Shown here piece after piece: positions 25,423 to 34,484 of a stretch of DNA of 64,000 nt. This DNA is from Bacillota bacterium (lineage in GTDB: Bacteria; Bacillota; Clostridia; Lachnospirales; Lachnospiraceae). A model generated the notes under the pieces. It was not told the origin of the DNA, searched no databases, and saw nothing but the letters and a program-made list of their open reading frames with translations. How positions within the stretch are numbered: the first letter of the stretch is position 1; every line of letters begins with the position of its first letter. Where the stretch lies: contig JAFAFU010000074.1 of the NCBI GenBank assembly GCA_023423335.1, positions 62,001 through 126,000 on the forward strand. The letters run 5' to 3'. A program made the translations under genes and the position numbers.

Positions 25423-27291
25423 TCATGTCGTGTAATATTGTGCTTGTGCATTCCAAAGTTCATAATATTTCCCTTCTTTTTCCGCGATCAGATTATCATG
25501 CCTGCCGTACTGGATAAGCCGCCCCTCGTGAAATACCACTATGTCATTGCAAAAACGACAAGATGAGAGGCGATGGGAGATGAATACAGCCGTCTTATCT
25601 CCTACAATCTCATTCATCTTCTCATAGATCTCAAACTCGGCGATAGGGTCCAAAGAAGCGGTTGGTTCATCCAGGATAACAAATGGCGTATCTTTATACA
25701 ACGCTCGGGCTAAAGCAATTTTTTGTGCCTCTCCCTCGGATATGTCCACACCTTCCTTCTCGAAATCTTTGTACAGACAGGTATCCAAATTCTTTGGTAA
25801 AGTCTGTAAGCGTTCACCGAAACCAGCTTTATTGAGACACTCGCTAGCCCGAACAGCATCATAATCAGCAGCGGCTGCCACATTTTGTCCCAGACTAAAG
25901 GATAAAAGTTGAAAATCCTGGAACACCACACTGAACATATCCATGTACTGCCGGTAATCGTATTCGCGAATGTCTACTCCGTTTAAATAAATTTCTCCCT
26001 CCGAAGGGTCGTACAAACGACAGAGGAGTTTGATAAATGTCGTTTTGCCGGAACCATTTTGTCCTACGACAGCAAGGCGTTGCCCTATATTAAATTTTAG
26101 TGACAGGTTTTTTAAAACATACTCTTCTGAAGACGGATACTTGAAACTGACATTGCGAAATTCAATCTCATACATACTACGGGAGCTTTTTCCCGTGCTT
26201 CGACTCCCCTGCTGCATCTCATTCGGTGTGTCAAGGAAATCAAAAACTGTTTGCAAAAACGGTGCATTATTACGCAAATTACCGAAAAAACGAAGTAGCC
26301 CTGACACTCCACCAGATAGTGCGGTGGTGGCTCCGATATACTGAGTGATCGAACCCACTCCATATGCCCCACCCCATGCTTTGAGGCACACAAAAATGTA
26401 GATGATAAGGGTAAAAATATGACTCACCGCTGTAGATGAGGTGTGAAACAGTCTCATCGGGCGAAGAACCGTTGTTGCCCGGCCTCCATAAACCATTGCC
26501 TCGTCTAAATATTTTTGCCCCATAATATCCTGACGATATATTCTTGTATCTAGTGTGCGTTGACGTTCTTGTGATGATTTTACTATAAATATTCTATATT
26601 TTTCAAACATTGTTATATCACCGGAATAATTAGCCCAATATGCATTACCTTTATTAATCAACATAGGTACGGCGAACGTGACTGCCAACATGACCGCAAT
26701 GATAACAATGATAAAAATCGGATTATTTAAAACAGTTAATGTTCCTGCACTCTCTGGGACTTTGAACATAAAAAGCGAAGAACTCAACGCAACCGCTCCA
26801 ATGATCGTGAGCAACGATTCTACCAATAAATCGAAGTCGCCTATCAATCCACCCAGACCCCAAGCGGGCCAACTGTCATTTTGTTGGATTTTATCCATCA
26901 GATTGTGGGTTCTCGAAGTATCCACATCACTAAAGTTCATAGACAATAATTTATCCGTATAGAATTTATCTCGCTTATACCACAGTACTTTACGTTCATA
27001 GTTTTTCCATCGGGATAACCCCGCATTTAAAAGCGCTAATGCAGATGCCGAGATTAACGATATCAATGCCAGCCATTTCAACGTGAAAGCATCTCGTTCA
27101 CCGGCGATTTCATTAATAATTTTTGCTGTAAGGAAAATTGCTACATAAGGTGTCAAGGCTGCTGATATTGAGCAAAGCGCAGAGGAACATAACATCATAG
27201 GGTATTTTTTCCACCACAAGCGGTATCCTCGAAAACTCAGGTCCATGACTTTTTGAAAAGGTATTTTATCTATCTTTTTTTTCTTAGACAC
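25423..27291 (-). CDS. ABC exporter half-transporter of the biosynthetic cluster, subunit 2
   Basis: Type I exporter of 622 residues: membrane domain about 25-345, ATPase about 370-610. Walker A is G-Q-N-G-S-G-K-T; Walker B F-V-I-L-D-E-P-T-A-S-L-D-P; H-loop F-I-S-H-R. The ABC signature is degenerate (ISEGEAQ instead of LSGGQ), typical of heterodimers with one weak ATP site. It ends in LWNAQAQYY like the exporter at 12.9 kb, so the two systems are paralogous. The start is GTG at 27291 with AAGGAGGG upstream, 2 bp after the partner gene. It probably exports the cluster product or its precursor. Confidence 0.87.
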   Translation of the reverse strand: MSKKKKIDKIPFQKVMDLSFRGYRLWWKKYPMMLCSSALCSISAALTPYVAIFLTAKIINEIAGERDAFTLKWLALISLISASALALLNAGLSRWKNYERKVLWYKRDKFYTDKLLSMNFSDVDTSRTHNLMDKIQQNDSWPAWGLGGLIGDFDLLVESLLTIIGAVALSSSLFMFKVPESAGTLTVLNNPIFIIVIIAVMLAVTFAVPMLINKGNAYWANYSGDITMFEKYRIFIVKSSQERQRTLDTRIYRQDIMGQKYLDEAMVYGGRATTVLRPMRLFHTSSTAVSHIFTLIIYIFVCLKAWGGAYGVGSITQYIGATTALSGGVSGLLRFFGNLRNNAPFLQTVFDFLDTPNEMQQGSRSTGKSSRSMYEIEFRNVSFKYPSSEEYVLKNLSLKFNIGQRLAVVGQNGSGKTTFIKLLCRLYDPSEGEIYLNGVDIREYDYRQYMDMFSVVFQDFQLLSFSLGQNVAAAADYDAVRASECLNKAGFGERLQTLPKNLDTCLYKDFEKEGVDISEGEAQKIALARALYKDTPFVILDEPTASLDPIAEFEIYEKMNEIVGDKTAVFISHRLSSCRFCNDIVVFHEGRLIQYGRHDNLIAEKEGKYYELWNAQAQYYTT

Positions 27292-27293
27292 AA

Positions 27294-29165
27294 TTAAAGA
27301 CCCTCCTTGTCTATAGTTTCCATGACTGGTTCCTCATTTTCCCGATAATAATGACTTTGAACCTCGAATAGCTCGAAATATTTTCCACCCTTTCGGATTA
27401 GTTCGTCGTGGGTACCTTCCTCCAGGATAGTTTTGTCACCAATTAAAATGATTCGGTCGCAAAAGCGTGTTGAAGCAAGACGGTGAGATATGTACACAGA
27501 GGTCCGGTTGCCGGTAATTTCATGATACTTATTGTATATCTCACTTTCAGCAATAGGATCAAGAGCAGCGGTAGGTTCATCAAGGATGATTATCGGTGCA
27601 TTCTTATACAACGCACGGGCTAAAATCAAACGTTGGTTTTCTCCTCCTGACAATTCAATACCGTCATCAAAGATCTCTTTACCCAAATTTGTTTCGTATT
27701 TTTTTGGCAGTCTTTCAATCTTTTGGGTCAATCCTGCTTTTTCTGCACAGTCACGAACCTTTTCCATATCAGAAGAATTAACGGCTTGGGATATATTTTC
27801 AGCTATTGATATTGGAAGAATAGACGTTTCTTGAAAAACTGCGGAAAAATGTCGGTAATAATCCCGTCGGTTGTACTTTTTTATGTTTACTCCATTTAAT
27901 AATACCTCACCTTCTGTAGGATCATAAAAACCACAAATCAGCTTGACAAGCGTTGTCTTGCCTGCACCGTTTAGTCCCACAACGGCCAATTTTTCTTCGG
28001 GTTTTATAGTGAGATTAAGGTTCTTTAAGGTGTCGTGTTTTGCTCCCGGATATCTAAACGATACATTCTTTAACTCAATTTGATAAGTTTTATGTGGGTC
28101 TGGCTCCAACGACTCACCATCCTCAAAGGTAAACGGTTCAGGGTATTCAAGAAATTCCCGCAACGTAGAGATCTCAAGACTATCCTTATGTAGATCTGTT
28201 ACACATGAGAGGATTCCACTCACCCATATGGTAATTCCCCCCACGGCAGTAAATAGGAGCAAAAATTTAGAAGCAGATAATCCATCCTGCAATACTAATC
28301 CAATTAGATAGATATACGCCACGCCATTGCGTGCAAAGGACAGTATAACATCGACCACATTACCCCAAATATAAACTCTTTGCTCCCGAGCGATGAAAGA
28401 TTGATATAACTTAAGCGTGCTACTATATATATCCTCCAACCAACTACCCATATTAAACAAACGGATATCTTTGGCAATACTGCCTTTTCCGGCTTTATTA
28501 GATATGTAACTCATTCGCTGTGAAAACTCTGCTCCCTCGTCCCGGTGTTCATAGCTCCATTTGCTTATACGTTTGTTCGCAAAAAAAACTGTGATGGTGG
28601 TAACCAGTATGACAACAATAATCCATGGGTCAAGATAAGAAAACATAATCAAGTAAATGACAAAACCCGCAATATTTTTTATTAAATTAGATAGTTTAAG
28701 CCAAAAGGCCAGTGTTGTCGAGTCATTCCCAATATTGTACATATTTGCTCTATCCAGTTTCCTAAGCACATCCTGATTTTCTGTAAGAGGATAGGAGATC
28801 CTGACTATTTTTTGCGTTATATGCGAAGCTATTATTATTCTAAACGAATTATGCTCAAAAGGAATTATCGTAGCAAAAAGGGAATAAGCTGTATCTACGA
28901 ACAACAGCGCTCCGGCAAATAACAAAATGGTTATAATGAGTTGTCCAAGAGGAACAACTGCTTCCACCTCGGATAGAATGACTGGTGTAACCAGAAGCTG
29001 AAGCAGGCTTAGCACCACCGATAGGGAGGCTGTCAGCAGACAGAGTATGAACACCCATTTACGTTCTTTCCATGCCAATCTGACCATGTAAGCAATGTTT
29101 TGGAATACATTGTACTTGGGCTTCACTGAATGATTATGACAATTTACATTTGTTACATTATCCAT
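27294..29165 (-). CDS. ABC exporter half-transporter of the biosynthetic cluster, subunit 1
   Basis: 623 residues. Six predicted helices lie in about 35-320; the ATPase has G-L-N-G-A-G-K-T Walker A, canonical L-S-G-G-E-N-Q signature, I-I-I-L-D-E-P-T-A-A-L-D-P Walker B and Y-I-S-H-R. The ending V-Q-S-H-Y-Y-R resembles the partner-type subunit of the other exporter (I-Q-S-H-Y-Y-Q). No N-terminal C39 peptidase domain is present, so leader cleavage during export is not implied. It is followed at 2 bp by the second subunit. Confidence 0.87.
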   Translation of the reverse strand: MDNVTNVNCHNHSVKPKYNVFQNIAYMVRLAWKERKWVFILCLLTASLSVVLSLLQLLVTPVILSEVEAVVPLGQLIITILLFAGALLFVDTAYSLFATIIPFEHNSFRIIIASHITQKIVRISYPLTENQDVLRKLDRANMYNIGNDSTTLAFWLKLSNLIKNIAGFVIYLIMFSYLDPWIIVVILVTTITVFFANKRISKWSYEHRDEGAEFSQRMSYISNKAGKGSIAKDIRLFNMGSWLEDIYSSTLKLYQSFIAREQRVYIWGNVVDVILSFARNGVAYIYLIGLVLQDGLSASKFLLLFTAVGGITIWVSGILSCVTDLHKDSLEISTLREFLEYPEPFTFEDGESLEPDPHKTYQIELKNVSFRYPGAKHDTLKNLNLTIKPEEKLAVVGLNGAGKTTLVKLICGFYDPTEGEVLLNGVNIKKYNRRDYYRHFSAVFQETSILPISIAENISQAVNSSDMEKVRDCAEKAGLTQKIERLPKKYETNLGKEIFDDGIELSGGENQRLILARALYKNAPIIILDEPTAALDPIAESEIYNKYHEITGNRTSVYISHRLASTRFCDRIILIGDKTILEEGTHDELIRKGGKYFELFEVQSHYYRENEEPVMETIDKEGL

Positions 29166-29392
29166 ATTGATATCCTTTCTTATTAGTCTTTTGATCTACA
29201 ACCACTTTTATTTTTTTCTTCGGTTTCATATTATTATTCCAGATTTTTCCCATATTTGCAAGTTATTCCTATGACACGGACAGCTTCCACGCGCCCAATG
29301 TTTTCTTCACCCCAGATATAGGCAATTCATAAGGACCCCATATTCCGATCTTTGGGCGATTTACAAATCTCCCTCCGGTAGATAGGAATCTG
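29166..29392. other. Gap upstream of the second exporter pair
   Basis: 227 bp without a supported gene. The part at about 29270-29390 is less AT-rich than its surroundings and, on the minus strand, could encode the tail of a lost gene (RPKIGIWGPYELPISG, ending at a stop), which I cannot identify. A promoter for the exporter genes may lie here. Confidence 0.25.
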
Positions 29393-30316
29393 TTATTTCA
29401 CATAATCTTTAATTTCTGAAAGTATCTTTTTTTCATCCTCAATAATACCAGAAATATGTGATTCAAATTTTACTTTTGTTTTTTCCAGACGCTTTGGTTC
29501 ATAAAAAAGTCTTACGACCATATGCTGAACTTTCAGCCATACACCGCTAACATTATATAACATCATGTATATTTGTTGAATTTTTTCATCTTCACAGGCC
29601 TGTTTTTTATATAAGCACTCCAATAAATAAGCTAGTTGGAATCTGTAATCAGAAACAGCTTTTAAACCATTGGTTATCGTACACAAATATATATCTTGAG
29701 GAATGTCGAATAATTCCATGGCTGTTTCAGCCTTACAGATATCATTTTTAAAAACCTCAATCGTTTTTATTCCTTCATGGATAACAGCCTCATTCGATGC
29801 TATATTCGTGAGCAGAGTATCTATATCCATGTTCTTCACATTCCTGGTTTCTGTGTAACAATAAAACTCTCCATACTCAAATACAGACTCAGGTATTAAA
29901 AACGGTTCATACCCTTTTATAAAAGGATCCGTACACCAAATTCCCTCGTCACTATAACCTGTAAGTGCACAGGCATGCCATATTGAAGCCTTTAAGTATC
30001 CTCTATGCCAAGGACAATCAATACAATCTATGGTCATAACCACAGTCTGGTATGTATCAATATGCTCCTTTAATGTTTGTAAATTTACATCTTCTTTCGC
30101 TATTTTCTTGCGGCTTACCTCTAAATACTCAGAATTTATTTTCCTCATATATTCGTCGAAAGAGTAAACTGCCAGATCTTTATTGACAGGATTATAATCA
30201 AAACGCCAGGCGTTTACAAACATAGTTGGAAAGTCCAAATGCATTGAAGTGTATACTAATTCCATCGTCATTAGAAAACAGTCCATATGTGAATAAATTC
30301 CACTGTTTCGGTCCAT
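29393..30316 (-). CDS. BtrH_N-type papain-fold protein (candidate carrier-dependent amide synthase)
   Basis: About 307 residues from the ATG at 30316. Candidate triad: C13 in H-M-D-C-F-L-M-T, H114 in S-I-W-H-A-C-A-L-T-G-Y and D130 in W-C-T-D-P-F. A T-I-D-C-I-D-C-P-W-H strand before the His matches the D-x-x-x-x-P block of the BtrH_N family. In butirosin synthesis BtrH moves an acyl chain from its carrier protein to an amine, so this may join a carrier-bound unit to an amine. The longer start (TTG at 30340) lacks a ribosome site; AAGAAAGG precedes the ATG. It follows the HemW-like radical SAM gene by about 50 bp. Confidence 0.7.
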   Translation of the reverse strand: MDRNSGIYSHMDCFLMTMELVYTSMHLDFPTMFVNAWRFDYNPVNKDLAVYSFDEYMRKINSEYLEVSRKKIAKEDVNLQTLKEHIDTYQTVVMTIDCIDCPWHRGYLKASIWHACALTGYSDEGIWCTDPFIKGYEPFLIPESVFEYGEFYCYTETRNVKNMDIDTLLTNIASNEAVIHEGIKTIEVFKNDICKAETAMELFDIPQDIYLCTITNGLKAVSDYRFQLAYLLECLYKKQACEDEKIQQIYMMLYNVSGVWLKVQHMVVRLFYEPKRLEKTKVKFESHISGIIEDEKKILSEIKDYVK

Positions 30317-30367
30317 TGTATCACAGCCTTTCTTAAACAATTAATTGCATTTCATTTATTCACATAC

Positions 30368-31609
30368 TCAATTAATCTTCATCCGGTCAAAAACCATTTT
30401 TTCAATTGCTGACAAATTAAAATTTCCTTGTGTCGTCAGCAAAATTTCCTGCTCATTTTCCTGAATATACTCATTTTTCTTAAGCATCAGAAATATTTCG
30501 CAGAAAGAATTGTATATGTGTTTGCCATAGCGATCAATATAATAGCTTTTACTTATTTTACCACTTCTTAAAGAATAGACTATTTCACGTGCAATCATAT
30601 CCGTCATATTTAGCGTTCTATTTGCTTCTATAGAGCTTATACCTGCTTTTTGATTTTGAATATATTTATTTATATTGGATGTATTGGCAAAAATCTGTTG
30701 CTGATAATAACTATTGGCTCCCGCACCAAAACCAATCCATTCGCCACCGTTTATTTGCAGCCTGCTATAAAGATGGTTGATATGACCTGTCCCATTAAAA
30801 TGGTAGATAGAATACCGTTCATATCCTTTAGATATCAATAGATTTGCAGAATCTTCAAAGGCTTTCAACTGTTCTTCTAAAGACGGCATTTTACTGTGAA
30901 TAGTATTATAATTATTGTATAACATTGTTTTTGCTTCCATACGAAGCGGATATAAGGCAAAATAATTGACGCCCAATTCCAGCGCCAGATTAATATCATT
31001 TATTGTTGTCTTTTGATCTGATAATGGCAAATTACAGATGAGATCAATGCCTACTGTATGTAGATTTAACTTTTTGATTTCTTTAAAAAATAATTTTATT
31101 TGATCAATATTTGTGTTTCGGTTTATATCTTGAAGTATTCTATTATCGAATGTCTGTATCCCTATATTCAAAGATAGTTTTGCATATTCGGTAATTAACT
31201 CCACCAATTCCATATTTATCGACATGGGACTAGCTTCAAATACAATCTCCTTTTCCTTTAAATCAGGTACACATTTTTCTAATATACACAATATCTTTTT
31301 TAATTGATGTTTACTGATTACGGAGGGAGTACCACCACCAAAATGAATACATTTGATATTCATTTTCCGCAGTAAATCCATACGGTTTTCTATTTCAATT
31401 ACCAGTGAGTCTACATACCCGTCAATTGTTTCCAGCGTGTAGGATTGACAGGTTTTTATTGAACAGAAATAACATTTTTTTTCGCAAAAAGGTATATGTA
31501 TGTAAATCGAAATGTTAGATTCAAATGATACCATTTGAGAACTGTCAGAAACATCCAGATCAATTTTGGGTTGAAAATAAACTGTATTATCATTAACTTT
31601 TTCTTTCAT
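30368..31609 (-). CDS. HemN/HemW-like radical SAM enzyme
   Basis: 413 residues with I-H-I-P-F-C-E-K-K-C-Y-F-C (C42, C46, C49), the HemW family cluster motif plus one extra Cys (S-I-K-T-C), then H-F-G-G-G-T-P and G-I-Q-T-F-D. A HemN_C-like region (about 290-405) follows. This architecture is shared by HemW heme chaperones and by class C radical SAM methyltransferases and cyclopropanases such as NosN and C10P. Given its place among biosynthetic genes, a tailoring role (C-methylation, methylene transfer or cyclopropanation) is more likely than heme work. It follows the other radical SAM gene by about 16 bp. Confidence 0.85.
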   Translation of the reverse strand: MKEKVNDNTVYFQPKIDLDVSDSSQMVSFESNISIYIHIPFCEKKCYFCSIKTCQSYTLETIDGYVDSLVIEIENRMDLLRKMNIKCIHFGGGTPSVISKHQLKKILCILEKCVPDLKEKEIVFEASPMSINMELVELITEYAKLSLNIGIQTFDNRILQDINRNTNIDQIKLFFKEIKKLNLHTVGIDLICNLPLSDQKTTINDINLALELGVNYFALYPLRMEAKTMLYNNYNTIHSKMPSLEEQLKAFEDSANLLISKGYERYSIYHFNGTGHINHLYSRLQINGGEWIGFGAGANSYYQQQIFANTSNINKYIQNQKAGISSIEANRTLNMTDMIAREIVYSLRSGKISKSYYIDRYGKHIYNSFCEIFLMLKKNEYIQENEQEILLTTQGNFNLSAIEKMVFDRMKIN

Positions 31610-31625
31610 ACTAAACTACCTGATT

Positions 31626-33338
31626 TCATAAATTATCATTCCCTTTCGTTTCTTTGAAGGCACTCTTGTTCTTATTTTCATTTACAATAATATAGTTCCT
31701 ATACGCATCCGCAACATCCATACCCTTATGGATAAGCTCATGCATTATTGGTACAGCTGCAGGATGGAGCTTTTTCCACCTTTTGTCTGCATGATATATA
31801 TCAATTAAAGAATACGGGTTCGGTATATTACATTCTTCACAGCATTCTTTGAATAATTGTAAGCGTTTGTATATATCTTCACGATATGGCTCCCTGTTTA
31901 ATTTATAATATGAGCACATCAATATATCATTGTATTTTTCTGGATAAATACTTTGATAACCATATTTTTCCTCCCAGCTTTCCGAATCAACTTGTCCTCT
32001 GGGGTAAAAATAAAAAGGATGAGGATCTACCTCATAAAGATCGTCCTTTATCTCTCTGATAAGCTCCAAAGTTTGCTTAAAATCATCATCCGTTTCTCCT
32101 GGAAATCCAACTACCCAAAATGTAGAAATTTTAACGCCCGCTGCCGCTAAATTTCTTATATTTGATTTGATTTTTTCTACAGTTATCCTCTTATCCATCA
32201 GATTTAGTACATTCTGTGAGCCGCTTTCTATCCCCAGCCTTACCCGGTAAAGGCCTGCTTTCCGCCATTTATTGACCTTATCCATATTATCGGTCATATC
32301 ACATACCCGAAGATATGTATCCCAATAAAAACGTTCCTCCGGCGGTATCTGAAGCAAAGTATCCGCAAGCAAGTCAATATTGGGGTTTAACAAGGAATCG
32401 GCAAGCACAATAATATTTTTCCCGTATTTCCTGGCAAGGCTACGCAGCTCGGAAACAACCTTCTCCTCTTTTTTGTGACGATACTTACCCCATTGAACTG
32501 TTTCGCTGCAAAATGCACATTGAAATGGACAGCTTCTTGAAGAGTATGCAACCAATTGAGGATACGCATTCATATCAAAATCCGAAAAATCCGGTAAAGG
32601 TGCATTATCTAAACATACCTTCTCAACAGACCCATCATTCACGATTAATCTAGGTATATTTTGAAAATTAGAACGAAGTAAGTTTAAGAAAATAATTTCT
32701 CCCTCGCCGATTAAAAAATAATCAATATATGGTGCTTTATTAGCAAAATTTTTAAATTCTTCAGAACCCGGACTGAACTGATCCGCAAAAATTCCACCAC
32801 CCATTACTGTTTTAATGTTGGGAAAATATTTCTTAACCAATTTGAAAGCAAAAATACTGGGTCCAAGCGTTAGGCTATAACAGGATATTCCGTAAACATC
32901 AAAATCTTTTTCCTCCAGATCTTTCATAAGATATTGGGCAAATAAGGTGTAAAATTGATCAACCAATTCACATAAGCTCTTAACTGCAGCATCACTCGCT
33001 TCATAAAAAAAGTTATTAAGAATCAACTGCCGAATAAGTTCATAATAATCATCCATATTATCTCGATTATTATAAGCAATCAGGTGTGAGGTCAATACAT
33101 CATATCCAACCATTGCAATATTACCCATTTTATCTGAAGGAGTAAATGATTTCATTAATGAAATATACCGGCTGCCACAATCAAATAACGGCGATAGTGC
33201 ATTGTAATCCTTTGTATGAACCTTATATCCATATTGTTCAAGATAGGACTTCAGACATGCTATGCCTAATGGAGGCGTGAGCGGACTCCAAAAGGGCATA
33301 ATAGACAACCTGATCTGCATTGGTCTATCCTTGTGCAT
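31626..33338 (-). CDS. B12-binding-domain radical SAM protein
   Basis: About 570 residues from the ATG at 33338. The N-terminal half (1-230) resembles the cobalamin-binding domain of class B radical SAM enzymes (P-L-T-P-P-L-G-I-A-C-L-K, V-M-G-G-G-I-F-A, L-I-G-E-G-E), but no D-x-H-x-x-G lower-ligand motif is seen. The radical SAM motif C-P-F-Q-C-A-F-C gives C270, C274 and C277, followed by a TIM-barrel with G-I-E-S-G-S and a W-V-V-G-F-P-G-E-T segment. Members methylate unactivated carbons or phosphinates, or do ring contractions and other rearrangements (OxsB). The substrate here is unknown. AAGAAGG precedes the ATG; the gene starts 4 bp after the carrier protein gene and may act on its cargo. 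Confidence 0.88.
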   Translation of the reverse strand: MHKDRPMQIRLSIMPFWSPLTPPLGIACLKSYLEQYGYKVHTKDYNALSPLFDCGSRYISLMKSFTPSDKMGNIAMVGYDVLTSHLIAYNNRDNMDDYYELIRQLILNNFFYEASDAAVKSLCELVDQFYTLFAQYLMKDLEEKDFDVYGISCYSLTLGPSIFAFKLVKKYFPNIKTVMGGGIFADQFSPGSEEFKNFANKAPYIDYFLIGEGEIIFLNLLRSNFQNIPRLIVNDGSVEKVCLDNAPLPDFSDFDMNAYPQLVAYSSRSCPFQCAFCSETVQWGKYRHKKEEKVVSELRSLARKYGKNIIVLADSLLNPNIDLLADTLLQIPPEERFYWDTYLRVCDMTDNMDKVNKWRKAGLYRVRLGIESGSQNVLNLMDKRITVEKIKSNIRNLAAAGVKISTFWVVGFPGETDDDFKQTLELIREIKDDLYEVDPHPFYFYPRGQVDSESWEEKYGYQSIYPEKYNDILMCSYYKLNREPYREDIYKRLQLFKECCEECNIPNPYSLIDIYHADKRWKKLHPAAVPIMHELIHKGMDVADAYRNYIIVNENKNKSAFKETKGNDNL

Positions 33339-33342
33339 ATCA

Positions 33343-33585
33343 TTACCTTCTTTCTTTTTGTAGTAAATCATAAGTTTTTTTTATGGTATCAAGTTTTGAA
33401 GGTAAACTATAATCGTCAGGCACATCGATATTAAATTTACTTTCTATGCCGATAACATAACTGACAAATGTAATCGAATCCATTCCAAGTTTTTCCATAA
33501 AGCTATCCTCATCATTAATATTTACTAATTTGTCCGGAAAGATTTCCGCAAGAACCTCCTTAATACCTTTTCTTTCTATCTCCAT
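33343..33585 (-). CDS. Free-standing acyl/peptidyl carrier protein
   Basis: 80 residues, a four-helix carrier domain. The phosphopantetheine site is S37 in L-G-M-D-S-I-T-F-V, followed by the acidic I-G-I-E-S-K-F-N-I-D-V-P helix II. I chose the ATG at 33585, which has GAGGTG upstream; a GTG three codons earlier overlaps that site. It sits between a methyltransferase and a radical SAM gene, suggesting that tailoring happens on its tethered substrate. Confidence 0.85.
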   Translation of the reverse strand: MEIERKGIKEVLAEIFPDKLVNINDEDSFMEKLGMDSITFVSYVIGIESKFNIDVPDDYSLPSKLDTIKKTYDLLQKERR

Positions 33586-33648
33586 TGTACTCACCTCAAT
33601 ATTATTTAATGTTTTATCCTTTCATTTGCTGTGGGTATATCAGAGTAG

Positions 33649-34455
33649 CTATTTTTTCTCTGCGGTAACAAAGAAGTATCTTCCGTAAAAGAAATCTGTA
33701 TCAATACTGATAACATGAAATCCAGATTGCTCCAGCATTAAAACAAGTTCTCCATAATGTACATATCGATAAGATATATTTATGTCAGGATAAACTTTGC
33801 TTCCTTGATACTCGTTAAATTCATAGTTCAGATGACAACGTTGTTCCCAGGGCTCGATTGTTGTGCTTAAAGTAATAACAAATGGAATTTCATTTTTATC
33901 TCTAAATCTTTTATAGGTGACGTAACTGTCTGGTTTGTACAAACACTCCGGATGAGACATAGCTATACTTACAGGTTTCGCAATATCGAAATATAGTCTT
34001 CCTCCCTTCCTAAGATTTCTATTACAGCTCTTTAAACATTCCATTTGCATTTTTTGATTTTCCAATGCGATAAACATACCATCAGGAATAGCAATCATAT
34101 CAAAGGGTTCATCTGAAACATATTTAATGCAATCCTGCAGGATGAGGTTAATATTATCTGAAACATATTTCTCTTCACTTTTTAATTTGTCATGCACAAT
34201 ATCATGCATATATGGTGAAATATCTAAGCTGGTGACTTTATAACCTTTACGGGCCAAAGGTATTGTTAACATACCTGTTGCCGTTGCAAATTCCAAGACA
34301 CGTCCATCTGTTAATTTCGCTCCATCCATAAATGGTTTATTGATAAGTTCTAAATTTTTACGTTTCCACACACCAAAAGTCGGGAGATAATCATATAAAT
34401 TAGCCAGATTATATTCATAATAAATTTTGGGGTTTTCCACTTTTTCATTATTCAT
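33649..34455 (-). CDS. SAM-dependent methyltransferase (class I)
   Basis: 268 residues with a Rossmann methyltransferase core: motif I V-L-E-F-A-T-A-T-G (about 53-61; the usual GxGxG reads A-T-A-T-G), acidic L-D-I-S at about 76-79, and L-R-K-G-G-R-L-Y-F-D-I for the post-I region. The C-terminal beta-sheet (200-268) resembles small-molecule N- or O-methyltransferases. The acceptor is unknown. AGGAGG precedes the ATG. It lies between the second methyltransferase and the carrier protein. Confidence 0.8.
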   Translation of the reverse strand: MNNEKVENPKIYYEYNLANLYDYLPTFGVWKRKNLELINKPFMDGAKLTDGRVLEFATATGMLTIPLARKGYKVTSLDISPYMHDIVHDKLKSEEKYVSDNINLILQDCIKYVSDEPFDMIAIPDGMFIALENQKMQMECLKSCNRNLRKGGRLYFDIAKPVSIAMSHPECLYKPDSYVTYKRFRDKNEIPFVITLSTTIEPWEQRCHLNYEFNEYQGSKVYPDINISYRYVHYGELVLMLEQSGFHVISIDTDFFYGRYFFVTAEKK

Positions 34456-34484
34456 AAATTTTAATTCCTCCTATCCCTTGCTCC

